Shown in pieces: positions 52,898-61,871 of a stretch of 64,000 nucleotides of DNA. Made by a program: the position numbers and the translations under genes. The DNA lies in the NCBI RefSeq assembly GCF_006546985.1, contig NZ_VATK01000004.1, positions 62,001 to 126,000 of the forward strand, given 5' to 3'. Within the stretch, counting starts at the first letter, position 1; every line of letters starts with the position of its first letter. Under the pieces are notes generated by a model, which worked only from the letters and a program-made list of their open reading frames with translations, was not told the origin of the DNA and did not search any database. This DNA comes from Bacillus sp. 03113 (lineage in GTDB: Bacteria > Bacillota > Bacilli > Bacillales > Cytobacillaceae).

Positions 52898-53636
52898 ATG
52901 CTTTAAAATAAGAACCTACCTCTAGGTCAATAACTCCCTTTTCCTTCGGATCTAACTGACTAACGATGGAAGGATATAAAGACATTTTTTCAGAAAAGCT
53001 TCTGATTGTTGCGCTGACCTCATACCCATCATTCATAAAAAGTGTGATATGATAAGCATCTGTTTTTTTAGGAGCATAGTGAATTTCAGATATAGAGTTA
53101 GCTATTTCAACAGGTAATTTTTTTAATGCATTAATCATTTCTTTTGTATAGGAGCCCTCGGAAAAATTAAATAGTATAGGAGCATTCACAGGTACCGCAC
53201 TGATTTTTTCTTCGGTTAAAATATTCCCATTTTCTAATACAGGCATGTAATGCTTTTCTTTAATTACATATGCCATTTTTCTAAATTCTGTAACATTAAT
53301 GATGACTGTATTAGGCCATTTCTTTTTAATCTCTATGGACTTCATTTCAGGAAGTTTTTTTAATCTTTGTTCAATATTCCCTTCATTTATTTTCCAAATA
53401 TTAGTTTTCTTATTAATCTTGCTTATTTCAATAATTTTTTCAGGTGGATATACCTCATTGCCTTGAACGACTATTTGTTTTACACGGCTTAAAGGAGACT
53501 GAAAATAAATCACACCAACAATTAATGAAAAAAATAAAAATAAAAGCGTGATGAGACGCCTGTTTGCTTTTCTTCTTCTTTGCTGCTTAAGCTTCGGTAT
53601 CCTATCTTCAATTGAAACAATTTTCCCCTTCTCCAT
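52851..53636 (-). CDS. divIB: Cell-division protein DivIB/FtsQ
   Basis: DivIB is part of the divisome DivIB-DivIC-FtsL complex. The 261 residues have a basic cytoplasmic N-terminus (KLKQQRRRKANRR), one membrane helix (about 27-46), a POTRA domain (SRVKQIVVQGNEVYPPEKIIEI), the beta domain and a short acidic tail. The N-terminus is about the length seen in B. subtilis. Confidence 0.94.
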   Translation of the reverse strand: MEKGKIVSIEDRIPKLKQQRRRKANRRLITLLFLFFSLIVGVIYFQSPLSRVKQIVVQGNEVYPPEKIIEISKINKKTNIWKINEGNIEQRLKKLPEMKSIEIKKKWPNTVIINVTEFRKMAYVIKEKHYMPVLENGNILTEEKISAVPVNAPILFNFSEGSYTKEMINALKKLPVEIANSISEIHYAPKKTDAYHITLFMNDGYEVSATIRSFSEKMSLYPSIVSQLDPKEKGVIDLEVGSYFKAYANDETKKDEEDREE

Positions 53637-53778
53637 TTAATTCACCTCTCAAGAAGGCAGAAATAGTAAAATTAATCACTATATCACAATCATGCTTTTT
53701 GTTAATAAAAATATTACGGTTTGGTTAATAATGTGTAATTATACCATAAAAATTTGGAGAAGTAAGGAAAATTCCCTG

Positions 53779-54687
53779 CTACTTCCGGCCAATAATTTCT
53801 ACTTCAGTTTCCATTTTTATTTGTTTCTGTCGATAAATGGTATCTTTTACGAATTGAATCAGCTCTAAAACATCCGCTGCCTTAGCATTCCCATTATTGA
53901 CGATAAAGTTGCCATGCATTTCAGATATTTTAGCTCCACCAATGATATATCCTTTTAACTGGCATTCTTCAATTAGCTGCCCAGCATAAAAAGGCAATGG
54001 ATTTCTAAATATACTTCCGGCACAAGGATAATGGTAAGGTTGTGTTTCTTTTCGATAATCTTTGTTTTTTTGCATTTCCTGAACAATACTTTCCTTATCC
54101 CCTTCAGACAATTGAAAGACCGCTTCAACCACGACCCCTGGACGTTTTTTCTGTAAACAAGAAGTACGATAGGAAAACTCCATTTGTTCATTTGTTAGCC
54201 ATTCCATTGTTCCATCTTCAAATAATACGTAAGCCTTTTCTAAAATGTTTGAAATATCCGATCCATGCGCACCTGCATTCATATAAACAGCACCACCGAC
54301 TGAACCAGGAATCCCACTTGCAAATTCTAATCCTGACAATCCTTTTCGACTTATTGTCATGGCTAAACGCACTAATGAATAACCAGCACCAACTTGTACC
54401 TTTGATTCACCAATCGTCATATGATCAAGTCCTGTGCCTAGCTTAATGACAACTCCTTCAATCCCATTATCTGAAACAAGCAAATTAGAGCCTCTGCCTA
54501 TAACTCTCCAATTGACTTTATATTTTCTTATCACGTTCATCGTTTTTTCAAGCTGTTCAATAGAAGAAGGAATGATAAATACATCAGCAGGACCACCTAT
54601 TTTGATCGTCGTATGATGCGATAAAGGCTCATCGATCTTCACAACACCAACATTTAATTCTCTTAATTCCGATAATAATTCATTCAT
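53779..54687 (-). CDS. murB: UDP-N-acetylenolpyruvoylglucosamine reductase MurB
   Basis: MurB reduces enolpyruvyl-UDP-GlcNAc to UDP-MurNAc with NADPH and FAD. The 302-residue type II enzyme contains [12 protein letters not shown], the FAD motif [33 protein letters not shown], and [10 protein letters not shown] with the catalytic Ser. The ATG at 54687 gives a B. subtilis-like N-terminus, though the GGAAGG site is about 14 nt away. A longer frame reaches back to the murG stop, so the start is moderately certain. Confidence 0.93.
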   Translation of the reverse strand: MNELLSELRELNVGVVKIDEPLSHHTTIKIGGPADVFIIPSSIEQLEKTMNVIRKYKVNWRVIGRGSNLLVSDNGIEGVVIKLGTGLDHMTIGESKVQVGAGYSLVRLAMTISRKGLSGLEFASGIPGSVGGAVYMNAGAHGSDISNILEKAYVLFEDGTMEWLTNEQMEFSYRTSCLQKKRPGVVVEAVFQLSEGDKESIVQEMQKNKDYRKETQPYHYPCAGSIFRNPLPFYAGQLIEECQLKGYIIGGAKISEMHGNFIVNNGNAKAADVLELIQFVKDTIYRQKQIKMETEVEIIGRK

Positions 54688-54765
54688 ATTAAAATACTTG
54701 ACCTTCCTTTCCACCTCAAAAGTGTGGGTTGGTTTCATGTTATGTAACTCTCTCATTCTTGGCAA

Positions 54766-55863
54766 CTAGCTTTTATTTGACACCTCTTCCATTAAATGAA
54801 AAAGCTTTAAAGCTGCATCCGGTATACCCAGCTCGATTGCCTTTTTCTTCATGCTTTCAAGTTTAGATTCATTGAGTAATATTTGATCAATTTCACGAAC
54901 GAATCGATCCTCTGTCAAATCTTGTTCTTTTATCAAAATTGCAGCCCCATGGTCACTAAGAGCCCTAGCATTTTTTTCTTGGTGATTATTTGTCACATAA
55001 GGACTTGGAATAAGAATACTTGGAACTCCTAAAGAAGTAAGTTCAGCAAGCGTTGTTGCTCCAGCTCGCGCCACAACAAGGTCAACTCCAGCGAGAACTT
55101 CAGGCATATTATGAATAAATGGTTTAATCAAAACATTATCTGGATTTCCAATGATTTGGACCTCTTTTTGAACCATCTCATAATGCACTTCTCCCGTAAC
55201 GTATAAAACCTGATAAGGCTTTTGACCAAATTCCACTAATGATTTAATAACTGCATCATTAATAGGTCTTGCACCACGGCTCCCGCCAACAATTAGCACT
55301 GTTTTTTTCTTTAATTTTAAACCAGCTGAAAGTCTGCCTTTGACTCCATCTTGATTTTGAACCTCAGAAGCTCTTGGATTCCCAGTTAAGACGACTTTTG
55401 ATGCCGGGAAGAATTGCTTTGCTTCTTCAAAGCAAATAGCAATACGATCTACATACTTGCTTAAGAATTTATTCGTTAAACCAGGCACACTATTTTGTTC
55501 ATGAATAATAGTTGGAATACCAAGCTTAGAAGCTGCATACACAACTGGACCACATACATATCCACCAGTACCAATCACGATATCTGCGTTAAATTCTTTT
55601 AAAATTCTTTTACTATCACGAACTCCACGTATGAAGCGAAGCACAGTTTTTATATTTTCAACTGAGAGCTTTCTTTTAAAACCTGTTATATGAATGGACT
55701 TAAAAGCAATGTTTTCTCTCGGAACAATTTTACTCTCAAGTCCTGCATTTGTTCCTATATATAAAAATTCTGTATCTTTTGATTTCTTTTGAATTTCACG
55801 AATTAAAGCTAAGGCTGGATATATATGTCCCCCAGTTCCTCCACCACTTACGACAACCTTCAT
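54766..55863 (-). CDS. murG: Undecaprenyl-PP-MurNAc-pentapeptide GlcNAc transferase MurG
   Basis: MurG converts lipid I to lipid II at the inner membrane face. The 365-residue GT-B glycosyltransferase shows [16 protein letters not shown] at the N-terminus, [24 protein letters not shown] and the UDP-GlcNAc site [19 protein letters not shown] site precedes the ATG. A 347-base gap separates it from spoVE. Confidence 0.96.
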   Translation of the reverse strand: MKVVVSGGGTGGHIYPALALIREIQKKSKDTEFLYIGTNAGLESKIVPRENIAFKSIHITGFKRKLSVENIKTVLRFIRGVRDSKRILKEFNADIVIGTGGYVCGPVVYAASKLGIPTIIHEQNSVPGLTNKFLSKYVDRIAICFEEAKQFFPASKVVLTGNPRASEVQNQDGVKGRLSAGLKLKKKTVLIVGGSRGARPINDAVIKSLVEFGQKPYQVLYVTGEVHYEMVQKEVQIIGNPDNVLIKPFIHNMPEVLAGVDLVVARAGATTLAELTSLGVPSILIPSPYVTNNHQEKNARALSDHGAAILIKEQDLTEDRFVREIDQILLNESKLESMKKKAIELGIPDAALKLFHLMEEVSNKS

Positions 55864-56210
55864 CTTTCCACCTCATTATTGATCGTGTACAAGAGAACTG
55901 CTTTTAAAAGTGCTCCCCTATTCTACTATAGTCTTATTATTTTTAAGACATGATTACTAGATTGTTAACAAAATGTAATGAATGCGATTCAACTTTAATC
56001 TTATTCATGCTATTTAATCTAAATTCTATTGACAAGCCTGTTTTTTGTATTAAAGTGAAACTTCAATTAGCAGGGTCACTGCCTGTTAATGCTGGATAAA
56101 TAGAGAGAGCGACCGAAGAAGCATCAGACTTTTCTTAATTCGAGCTCCTGACACATCTGTTTGGTCGCACACTTGTTCATTGTTTTTAGTTGTGCTTGTA
56201 AGTATAGGAT
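55864..56210. other. Long spoVE-murG intergenic region with inverted repeats
   Basis: No gene is seen in these 347 bases. They contain a plus-strand hairpin ATTAGCAGG-gtcactg-CCTGTTAAT (56075-56099), and a larger stem GCGACC…GGTCGC (56109-56167) with inner TCAG/CTGA-type pairing. Upstream of these on the plus strand is TTGACA with TAAAGT 16 bases later (from about 56031). The minus strand must also hold a murG promoter; TATAGT/TAGAAT boxes near 55925 are weak candidates. Confidence 0.4.
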
Positions 56211-57317
56211 CTAATACCTTGAGTGGCGACTTATATTTAACAAAACACCTATTGCCATGAGCATTAGAGTTAAGGATGAACCACCATAGCTTAAAAATGG
56301 CAAGGTAATACCAGTCACTGGCATAAGCTGCGTCACAACTCCAATATTAATCATCACTTGGATAGAAACCATCGCAACAATTCCAACTGCTAAAAAGCTT
56401 CCATAAAGGTCTGGGGCTCCTAGAGCAACGCGAATTCCTCTCCACAGTAATAGAGAGAAGAGAAGCAGGATAAAAGAACCACCGATAAATCCAAGCTCCT
56501 CTGACAATATAGCAAAAATAAAATCTGTTTGCGGCTCTGGCAAATAAAAGAATTTTTGTCTGCTTTGTCCAAGACCTAATCCAAATAAACCGCCAGGTCC
56601 AATCGCGTAAAGAGATTGGATGATTTGAAAACCACTGCCTAACGGATCTTCCCAAGGGTCTAAAAAGGATGTAATTCGTTTAATACGATATGGAGCTGAT
56701 AATACTAACCCGATAAAGCCTCCTAGCCCAAGCAGACCTAACCAAATAAAGTGACTAATACGCGCCCCTGCTATAAAAATCATGACAATGCTCGTGCCTA
56801 CCATCACCGTTCCAGTACCTAAATCCGGCTGAAGCATAATCATCCCAAAAGCTAGAAAAACAATTCCTAAGGATGGCAATAACCCTTTTTTAAAAGAAGG
56901 AATATCCTTTTGCTTTTCAGAAAGGAACTTCGCTAAAAAAGCTATCATCGCAAGCTTCATAAACTCGGAAGGCTGAATGGAAAAAGCCCCAACTCCAATC
57001 CAGCTTCTTGAACCATTTCGGACATTCCCTATTCCTGGGATTAAAACAAGGATTAAGAGAACAAAACAGATGATTATGATAACCTTTGACCACTTCTTAA
57101 ACGTCCAATAATCAATATTCATGATAACGAACATCGCAACAATTCCAACTCCTGCAAAAAGAATCTGTCTTTTTGCAAAGAAAAAAGAATCATTAAATTT
57201 ATACTCCGCCCAGACAGCACTTGCACTATAAACCATAATTAGCCCAATGGTAAGCAGCGTAAATGTAGTCAATAATAAAATATAATCTGGAGTCGTTTTT
57301 TTTGTCTGCACGAACAT
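56211..57317 (-). CDS. spoVE: SEDS-family lipid II polymerase SpoVE
   Basis: SpoVE is the sporulation FtsW/RodA-type glycosyltransferase that polymerises lipid II for spore cortex with SpoVD. The 368-residue protein has about ten membrane helices and SEDS motifs RNGSRSWIGVGAFSIQPSEFMKLA, MLQPDLGTGTV, and GITLPFLSYGGSSL, with the catalytic Asp in the extracellular loop region LDPWEDPLGSGFQ. Position between murD and murG supports SpoVE; sequence alone does not fully exclude FtsW. Confidence 0.93.
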   Translation of the reverse strand: MFVQTKKTTPDYILLLTTFTLLTIGLIMVYSASAVWAEYKFNDSFFFAKRQILFAGVGIVAMFVIMNIDYWTFKKWSKVIIIICFVLLILVLIPGIGNVRNGSRSWIGVGAFSIQPSEFMKLAMIAFLAKFLSEKQKDIPSFKKGLLPSLGIVFLAFGMIMLQPDLGTGTVMVGTSIVMIFIAGARISHFIWLGLLGLGGFIGLVLSAPYRIKRITSFLDPWEDPLGSGFQIIQSLYAIGPGGLFGLGLGQSRQKFFYLPEPQTDFIFAILSEELGFIGGSFILLLFSLLLWRGIRVALGAPDLYGSFLAVGIVAMVSIQVMINIGVVTQLMPVTGITLPFLSYGGSSLTLMLMAIGVLLNISRHSRY

Positions 57318-57396
57318 ACACCTCTATTGCAGCAAATTAGAGCTTGCAAAAGAGATGAATGTTGAATCTATTATACCTCTCTTTTAGAGACAAGCT

Positions 57397-58749
57397 CTAT
57401 TTAAGCTTATGCACCGCATCCATAAAAATGTCTCCTCTTACCTCAAAAGATTTATATTGATCCCAGCTTGCACATGCAGGAGATAAAAGTATTACATCAC
57501 CTGAATCTGAAAGCTGATAGGCTTGAGGGACTGCTTTTTCAACATTATCGACATGAAGAATGTTTTTTATTCCCGCAAGCTTAGCAGCCTTTTCTAATTT
57601 ATAGGCCGTTTCTCCAAACGTAATCAATGCTTTTACATGTTTAAAGGCCGGGACAAGTGCATCAAATTCATTGCCTCGATCTAAACCGCCTGCTAAAAGA
57701 ATGGTTGGCTTAGTAAAGGCTGCAAGGGCATTTGTTGTAGCTAAGATATTTGTAGCTTTTGAATCATTATAAAATTTACGACCTTCAATTTCTGCAACGA
57801 ACTGCAATCTATGTTTGACCCCATGAAAAGTTGTTAGCACTTGTTTCATTGCTGAATGTTCTACCCCTGAAAGCTTAGCTGCTGCAACACTTGCTAACAC
57901 ATTCTCAAGGTTGTGCGCCCCTGGTAAGCTAATATCCTTTGCTTCCATTATCTTTTCTCCATTAAACATTACCCATCCATCTTGTACATACGCTCCACGA
58001 TCGAGTACTCTTTTTGTCGAAAAAGGAATCATTTGAGCACGGCTATGTTGAGCGATAGAAATGACATCCTCTTGATCTGCATTTACGATTAAATAATCAT
58101 TCTCTGATTGATTTTTCGTTATTCCAGCCTTTGCTTTTACATACTCTTCTCGGGTACCATGATAATCCAAATGAGCATCATAAATATTTGTGATAATCGC
58201 GATTTTCGGCGCAAAGGTTTGAATCCCCATCAATTGAAATGAAGAAAGCTCAATGACGATCGTATTTTCGAAAGTGGCTTTTTGAGCTACATTGGATGCA
58301 ACTGTTCCGATATTTCCTGCAATCAAAGGAGATTTTCTTCCTTTTTGAAGCATTTCAAATAGTAACGTCGTTGTAGTCGTTTTACCGTTTGATCCTGTTA
58401 TTCCGATAAAAGGCGCCTCTGAAATTTCATAAGCAAGCTCTACTTCAGTGATAATAGGAATCCCTTTTTTTATTGCTTCTAAAATCATTGGATTGTAATA
58501 AGGAATCCCTGGATTTTTTACAATCAATTGAAAGCCTTCATCTAAAAGCTCGATTGGATGATCTCCACAAATGACCGTAATCCCTTGTTCAAGCAAGCCT
58601 TGTGCCTCTGGATTTTCCGATAACGGCTTTTTATCATTCACCGTTACAAAAGCCCCTAGTTTATGCAATAATGCTGCTGCACTAATTCCGCTTTTAGCTA
58701 AACCTAAAACTAATATTTTCTTATGAAGATACTTATTGATTTGTTTCAA
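57397..58749 (-). CDS. murD: UDP-MurNAc-L-alanine:D-glutamate ligase MurD
   Basis: MurD adds D-Glu to UDP-MurNAc-L-Ala. The 450-residue Mur ligase has the N-terminal Rossmann domain ([20 protein letters not shown]), the ATP loop [22 protein letters not shown], the central NHxNN-region equivalent AHNLENVLA, and the C-terminal NDSKATN and [10 protein letters not shown]. It abuts mraY with no gap. Confidence 0.96.
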   Translation of the reverse strand: MKQINKYLHKKILVLGLAKSGISAAALLHKLGAFVTVNDKKPLSENPEAQGLLEQGITVICGDHPIELLDEGFQLIVKNPGIPYYNPMILEAIKKGIPIITEVELAYEISEAPFIGITGSNGKTTTTTLLFEMLQKGRKSPLIAGNIGTVASNVAQKATFENTIVIELSSFQLMGIQTFAPKIAIITNIYDAHLDYHGTREEYVKAKAGITKNQSENDYLIVNADQEDVISIAQHSRAQMIPFSTKRVLDRGAYVQDGWVMFNGEKIMEAKDISLPGAHNLENVLASVAAAKLSGVEHSAMKQVLTTFHGVKHRLQFVAEIEGRKFYNDSKATNILATTNALAAFTKPTILLAGGLDRGNEFDALVPAFKHVKALITFGETAYKLEKAAKLAGIKNILHVDNVEKAVPQAYQLSDSGDVILLSPACASWDQYKSFEVRGDIFMDAVHKLK

Positions 58750-59724
58750 TTACAACCACACCTCGATATAGATTCCTAGAATCGCAAATAATAAACCGAC
58801 ACTCCAAAATGTTACAACAACTCTCCATTCAGACCACCCTGCAAGTTCATAGTGATGATGAAGGGGGCTCATCCGAAATATTCTTTTCCCTGTAGTTTTG
58901 AATGAAATCACCTGTAAAATAACCGACAAGGTTTCAATGACAAACACTCCACCGATCATAATAAGCAGTATTTCAAGCTTTGTTAAAATAGCAATCGTTG
59001 CAATAGCTCCACCAAGAGCCAATGAGCCAGTGTCACCCATAAACACCTTTGCTGGATGTGCGTTAAAAACAAGAAATCCCAGTACTGCTCCGACAACTGC
59101 AACGGAAAATATCGCTATTTCAAATTGAGATTGATACCAAGCAAGAATAGCAAAAGCACCAAAAGCGATCGCTGCTGTACCAGAAACAAGCCCATCTAAG
59201 CCATCTGTTAAATTGACTGCGTTAGAGAAGCCCACTAACCAGAAGATAATAAAGACAACAAAAAACCAGCCTAAATCAAAAGAAATATTTGTTAAAGGAA
59301 GACTGATTGTCGTTGAGAATTCATTTTGTCTTAAAATAATATAAAAAATGATGGAAATAATAATTTGTCCGGCCATTTTTTGTTTAGACGTTAATCCCAG
59401 ATTCCTTTTCAATACAATTTTGATAAAATCATCTAAAAATCCTAATAAACCAAATCCAAGTGTAACAAATAATAATAAATAGGTTTTAACTGTAGGTTCC
59501 GCATATTTTCCCGTCATCACTAACGTTGTCACCACGATTGATAAAAGGATAACCAATCCTCCCATTGTTGGTGTTCCAGACTTTTTCTGGTGTGATTTTG
59601 GTCCTTCCTCACGAATACTTTGTCCAAATTTTAATCTTCTTAAGAAAGGAATAAAGACAGGTGATAATAAAACGGTAATCAAAAATCCAACAATAATGGT
59701 GAAAAAAATCACTTGCTCCATCAT
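58750..59724 (-). CDS. mraY: Phospho-MurNAc-pentapeptide transferase MraY
   Basis: MraY transfers phospho-MurNAc-pentapeptide to undecaprenyl phosphate to give lipid I. The 324-residue membrane protein has ten helices and the motifs [25 protein letters not shown] (catalytic Asp pair), [22 protein letters not shown] and SPLHHHYEL. The ATG at 59724 follows GGAAGG and lies 1 nt after the upstream small ORF, so an eight-residue extension into that ORF is rejected. Confidence 0.96.
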   Translation of the reverse strand: MMEQVIFFTIIVGFLITVLLSPVFIPFLRRLKFGQSIREEGPKSHQKKSGTPTMGGLVILLSIVVTTLVMTGKYAEPTVKTYLLLFVTLGFGLLGFLDDFIKIVLKRNLGLTSKQKMAGQIIISIIFYIILRQNEFSTTISLPLTNISFDLGWFFVVFIIFWLVGFSNAVNLTDGLDGLVSGTAAIAFGAFAILAWYQSQFEIAIFSVAVVGAVLGFLVFNAHPAKVFMGDTGSLALGGAIATIAILTKLEILLIMIGGVFVIETLSVILQVISFKTTGKRIFRMSPLHHHYELAGWSEWRVVVTFWSVGLLFAILGIYIEVWL

Positions 59725-59725
59725 T

Positions 59726-60148
59726 TTATTTCGTGCCTTCCTTTCCACGTACGTCTATCTCTTGCTGCAATGCTACTATCATTTCTGATACATCCTTTTT
59801 CATCCAAATATCGTTTAATTTTCTTGCTTCAAAAAAAATCCAATCTGCTTTTTCTTGTAAATTTGTAATCATATATTCAATGCCTTTCAATAGATCATTC
59901 GAATAAAGAATCGGAAAATCATTTGGCGTATATGAAGGAATTGACTCTCCTTCCTTCCATACAGCGGCCAAAGCGCCATTTTCAATCGCTTTCATTAATT
60001 CTCCAGAATCTTTATACACAGGGACAAAAAGCCCTTTATTTTGATGAATATGTGCAAAAGCAGAAACTGTTTGGAATTCCAGCCCGGGATCCTTAATTCC
60101 TTTCGTATGCTGAAAAAAATCGACAACCTCTTTATAAATGAATCCCAT
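59726..60148 (-). CDS. MurF N-domain-like small protein between murE and mraY
   Basis: A 140-residue protein beginning [17 protein letters not shown]. Residues about 25-105 ([38 protein letters not shown]…[14 protein letters not shown]) resemble the N-terminal UDP-sugar-binding domain of MurE/MurF, with the LFVPV and GALAAVW segments in place. The ATP loop, central and C-terminal ligase domains are missing. The ATG at 60148 has GAGGAG 7 nt upstream and overlaps murE; the stop is 1 nt before mraY. In many bacteria murF is at this position. It is translated in step with its neighbours, so probably a real gene, but its role is unknown. Confidence 0.75.
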   Translation of the reverse strand: MGFIYKEVVDFFQHTKGIKDPGLEFQTVSAFAHIHQNKGLFVPVYKDSGELMKAIENGALAAVWKEGESIPSYTPNDFPILYSNDLLKGIEYMITNLQEKADWIFFEARKLNDIWMKKDVSEMIVALQQEIDVRGKEGTK

Positions 60149-61610
60149 TTTCATTCTCCTCGATTGCCTCTTTAGCTACAACACGATCATCAAAATAATG
60201 AATCTCCTTACCGATTTGCTGATAAGTCTCATGCCCTTTTCCTGCAATTAAAATAACATCACCTTCATTCGCCTGCTGAACAGCATAAAAAATAGCTTTT
60301 TTTCTATCTGTTATTGTAACATAAGACTTCCCTTTAACCCCTTCTTCCATTTCGTGAATAATCGCTTCTGGATCTTCACTGCGCGGGTTATCTGACGTAA
60401 AAATTGGGTCTGTAGCATGATCACAAGCAATTTTAGCCATTTTAGGCCGCTTTGATCGATCGCGATCTCCTCCACAACCCACTACGACAAATATTCGTTT
60501 TTTTGCAAATTGCTGGACAGTCGTTAAGGCATTTTCCAAGCTATCCGGTGTATGAGAATAATCAACGATAACGGAAAAATTTTGTCCCGCATCGACCGTT
60601 TCAAAACGTCCAGCTACCCCTTTTATGGTTTCTATAGAGGAAATTACCTGTTCCATTTTGACTCCAGATACAACAGAAGCAGCAATGCTGGCTAGCACAT
60701 TATAGATGCTAAATTTCCCAATTAAACCGATTGAAAGTTGATAATTCCCAAAAGGACTAACTAGGCCAAAATCTGTACCGGAAGCTGACATACGAATATT
60801 ATGCGCTAGAAAATCAGCATCATGATCGATTCCATACGTGAGGACATGTGATGCAGTCATCTTTATGTACTCTTTACTTGCTTGATCATCTCCATTTAAG
60901 ATTGAATATTTGGGCTTTCCTTCTACAAAGACATTACCCAACTGGGAAAATAGTAATCCTTTTGCATTTCGATATTCTTCCATCGTGTGATGGTAGTCAA
61001 GATGGTCTTGGGTTAAATTTGTAAAGACAGCTACATTGAAATCACAGCCTTGAACTCGTCCTTCTACTAATGCATGTGAAGAAACCTCCATAACAGCTGA
61101 ATCCACTTGATGATCAAGCATTTGACTAAACGTTTTTTGCAGGGTTAAGCTTTCTGGTGTTGTGTTTTTTGTTTCAAATTGTTGCCCTGCTATTTTTGTA
61201 TACATCGTACCAATTAAACCTGTATTTTGACCTGCTTCAGATAAAATTTTTTCAATAATGTGGGTGGTTGTCGTTTTGCCATTCGTTCCTGTCACCCCAA
61301 TTAAATGCATCTGTTGACTTGGATGATGATAGAAGGCGTCTGCCAATATGGCAAGAGCCCTTTTTGTATCCTTTACAATGAATACTGGCACGTCAAGTGA
61401 CAAGCTTCGTTCTGCAATCACAGCTGCTGCCCCTTGATTACATGCTGCTTCTGCAAAATCATGTCCATCAACTGTATAGCCTTTAATACAAATAAATAGG
61501 CTTCCCTTTTGAACCTTCCGATTATCGTTTTCAACGGATGTAATCTCAACATCTCCAATATCTGGCTTTATATAGGGCTGTAAATGATAAAGCAATGTAT
61601 GTAATCTCAT
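60132..61610 (-). CDS. murE: UDP-MurNAc-tripeptide synthetase MurE (meso-diaminopimelate type)
   Basis: MurE adds the third stem-peptide residue. The 492-residue Mur ligase has the N-terminal UDP-binding domain (SVENDNRKVQKGSLFICIKGYTVDGHDF), ATP loop GVTGTNGKTTTTHII, NLTQDHLDYH with the region of the carbamylated Lys nearby, and the amino-acid-specifying SDNPRSEDP. DNPR indicates meso-diaminopimelate rather than lysine. The ATG at 61610 gives a B. subtilis-like N-terminus; GAGG is 10 nt upstream. A repeat separates it from spoVD. Confidence 0.96.
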   Translation of the reverse strand: MRLHTLLYHLQPYIKPDIGDVEITSVENDNRKVQKGSLFICIKGYTVDGHDFAEAACNQGAAAVIAERSLSLDVPVFIVKDTKRALAILADAFYHHPSQQMHLIGVTGTNGKTTTTHIIEKILSEAGQNTGLIGTMYTKIAGQQFETKNTTPESLTLQKTFSQMLDHQVDSAVMEVSSHALVEGRVQGCDFNVAVFTNLTQDHLDYHHTMEEYRNAKGLLFSQLGNVFVEGKPKYSILNGDDQASKEYIKMTASHVLTYGIDHDADFLAHNIRMSASGTDFGLVSPFGNYQLSIGLIGKFSIYNVLASIAASVVSGVKMEQVISSIETIKGVAGRFETVDAGQNFSVIVDYSHTPDSLENALTTVQQFAKKRIFVVVGCGGDRDRSKRPKMAKIACDHATDPIFTSDNPRSEDPEAIIHEMEEGVKGKSYVTITDRKKAIFYAVQQANEGDVILIAGKGHETYQQIGKEIHYFDDRVVAKEAIEENENGIHL

Positions 61611-61634
61611 TTTTTCCATTCCTCTCATAGATAA

Positions 61635-61669
61635 GGTGACAGGCATGTCTAAAGACTATGCTTGTCACC
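61635..61669. repeat. GTGACAGGCAT hairpin upstream of murE
   Basis: GGTGACAGGCATG…TATGCTTGTCACC forms a 13-bp stem with two G-T pairs, ending 25 bases before the murE start. The TGACAGGCA core is shared with the sigG terminator arm at 45176-45184. No T-run follows. Confidence 0.65.
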
Positions 61670-61704
61670 GTTAAACCATAAATTATCCTTGCCTAAAGGA
61701 AATT

Positions 61705-61780
61705 CGAAAAGCGGCCGACTAAAGGCGCCACGTCCTGTGGCAACGTCGGTACTTGTACATCCTGTACGTCGGAGCTAGAC
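61705..61780. repeat. Dispersed repeat copy 5 (module A alone) between spoVD and murE
   Basis: GAAAAGCGGCCGACT start, GCGCCACGTCCTGTGGC hairpin, ACGTCGGTACTTGTACATCC and the GGAGCTAGAC tail. The CGGCCGAC / GTCGG outer pairing and GCCAC / GTGGC inner pairing are visible. It is nearly the same as the module A part of copies 2 and 6. Confidence 0.85.
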
Positions 61781-61871
61781 ACCAACAACTTATACGCTTA
61801 CCTTTTAAAAAACATAGCGTATCTATTTTACATGATAATGTCTATATTAGCCATTTGGTTTCAAAAAATAT

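Noticed and set aside
54042-54446. Plus-strand open frame of 134 codons opposite murB
   Set aside because: A shadow of murB, rich in His, Gln and Leu as expected for a reversed frame.
55864-56210. Known riboswitch or T-box upstream of murG
   Set aside because: No AGGGTGGNACCGCG T-box motif, no terminator with T-run, and no conserved core of a riboswitch class I can recall.
59726-60148. Frameshifted, recently broken murF
   Set aside because: I see no downstream ATP loop or ligase-domain remnants in any frame before mraY, which begins 1 nt after the stop; the ORF is compact with its own ribosome site.
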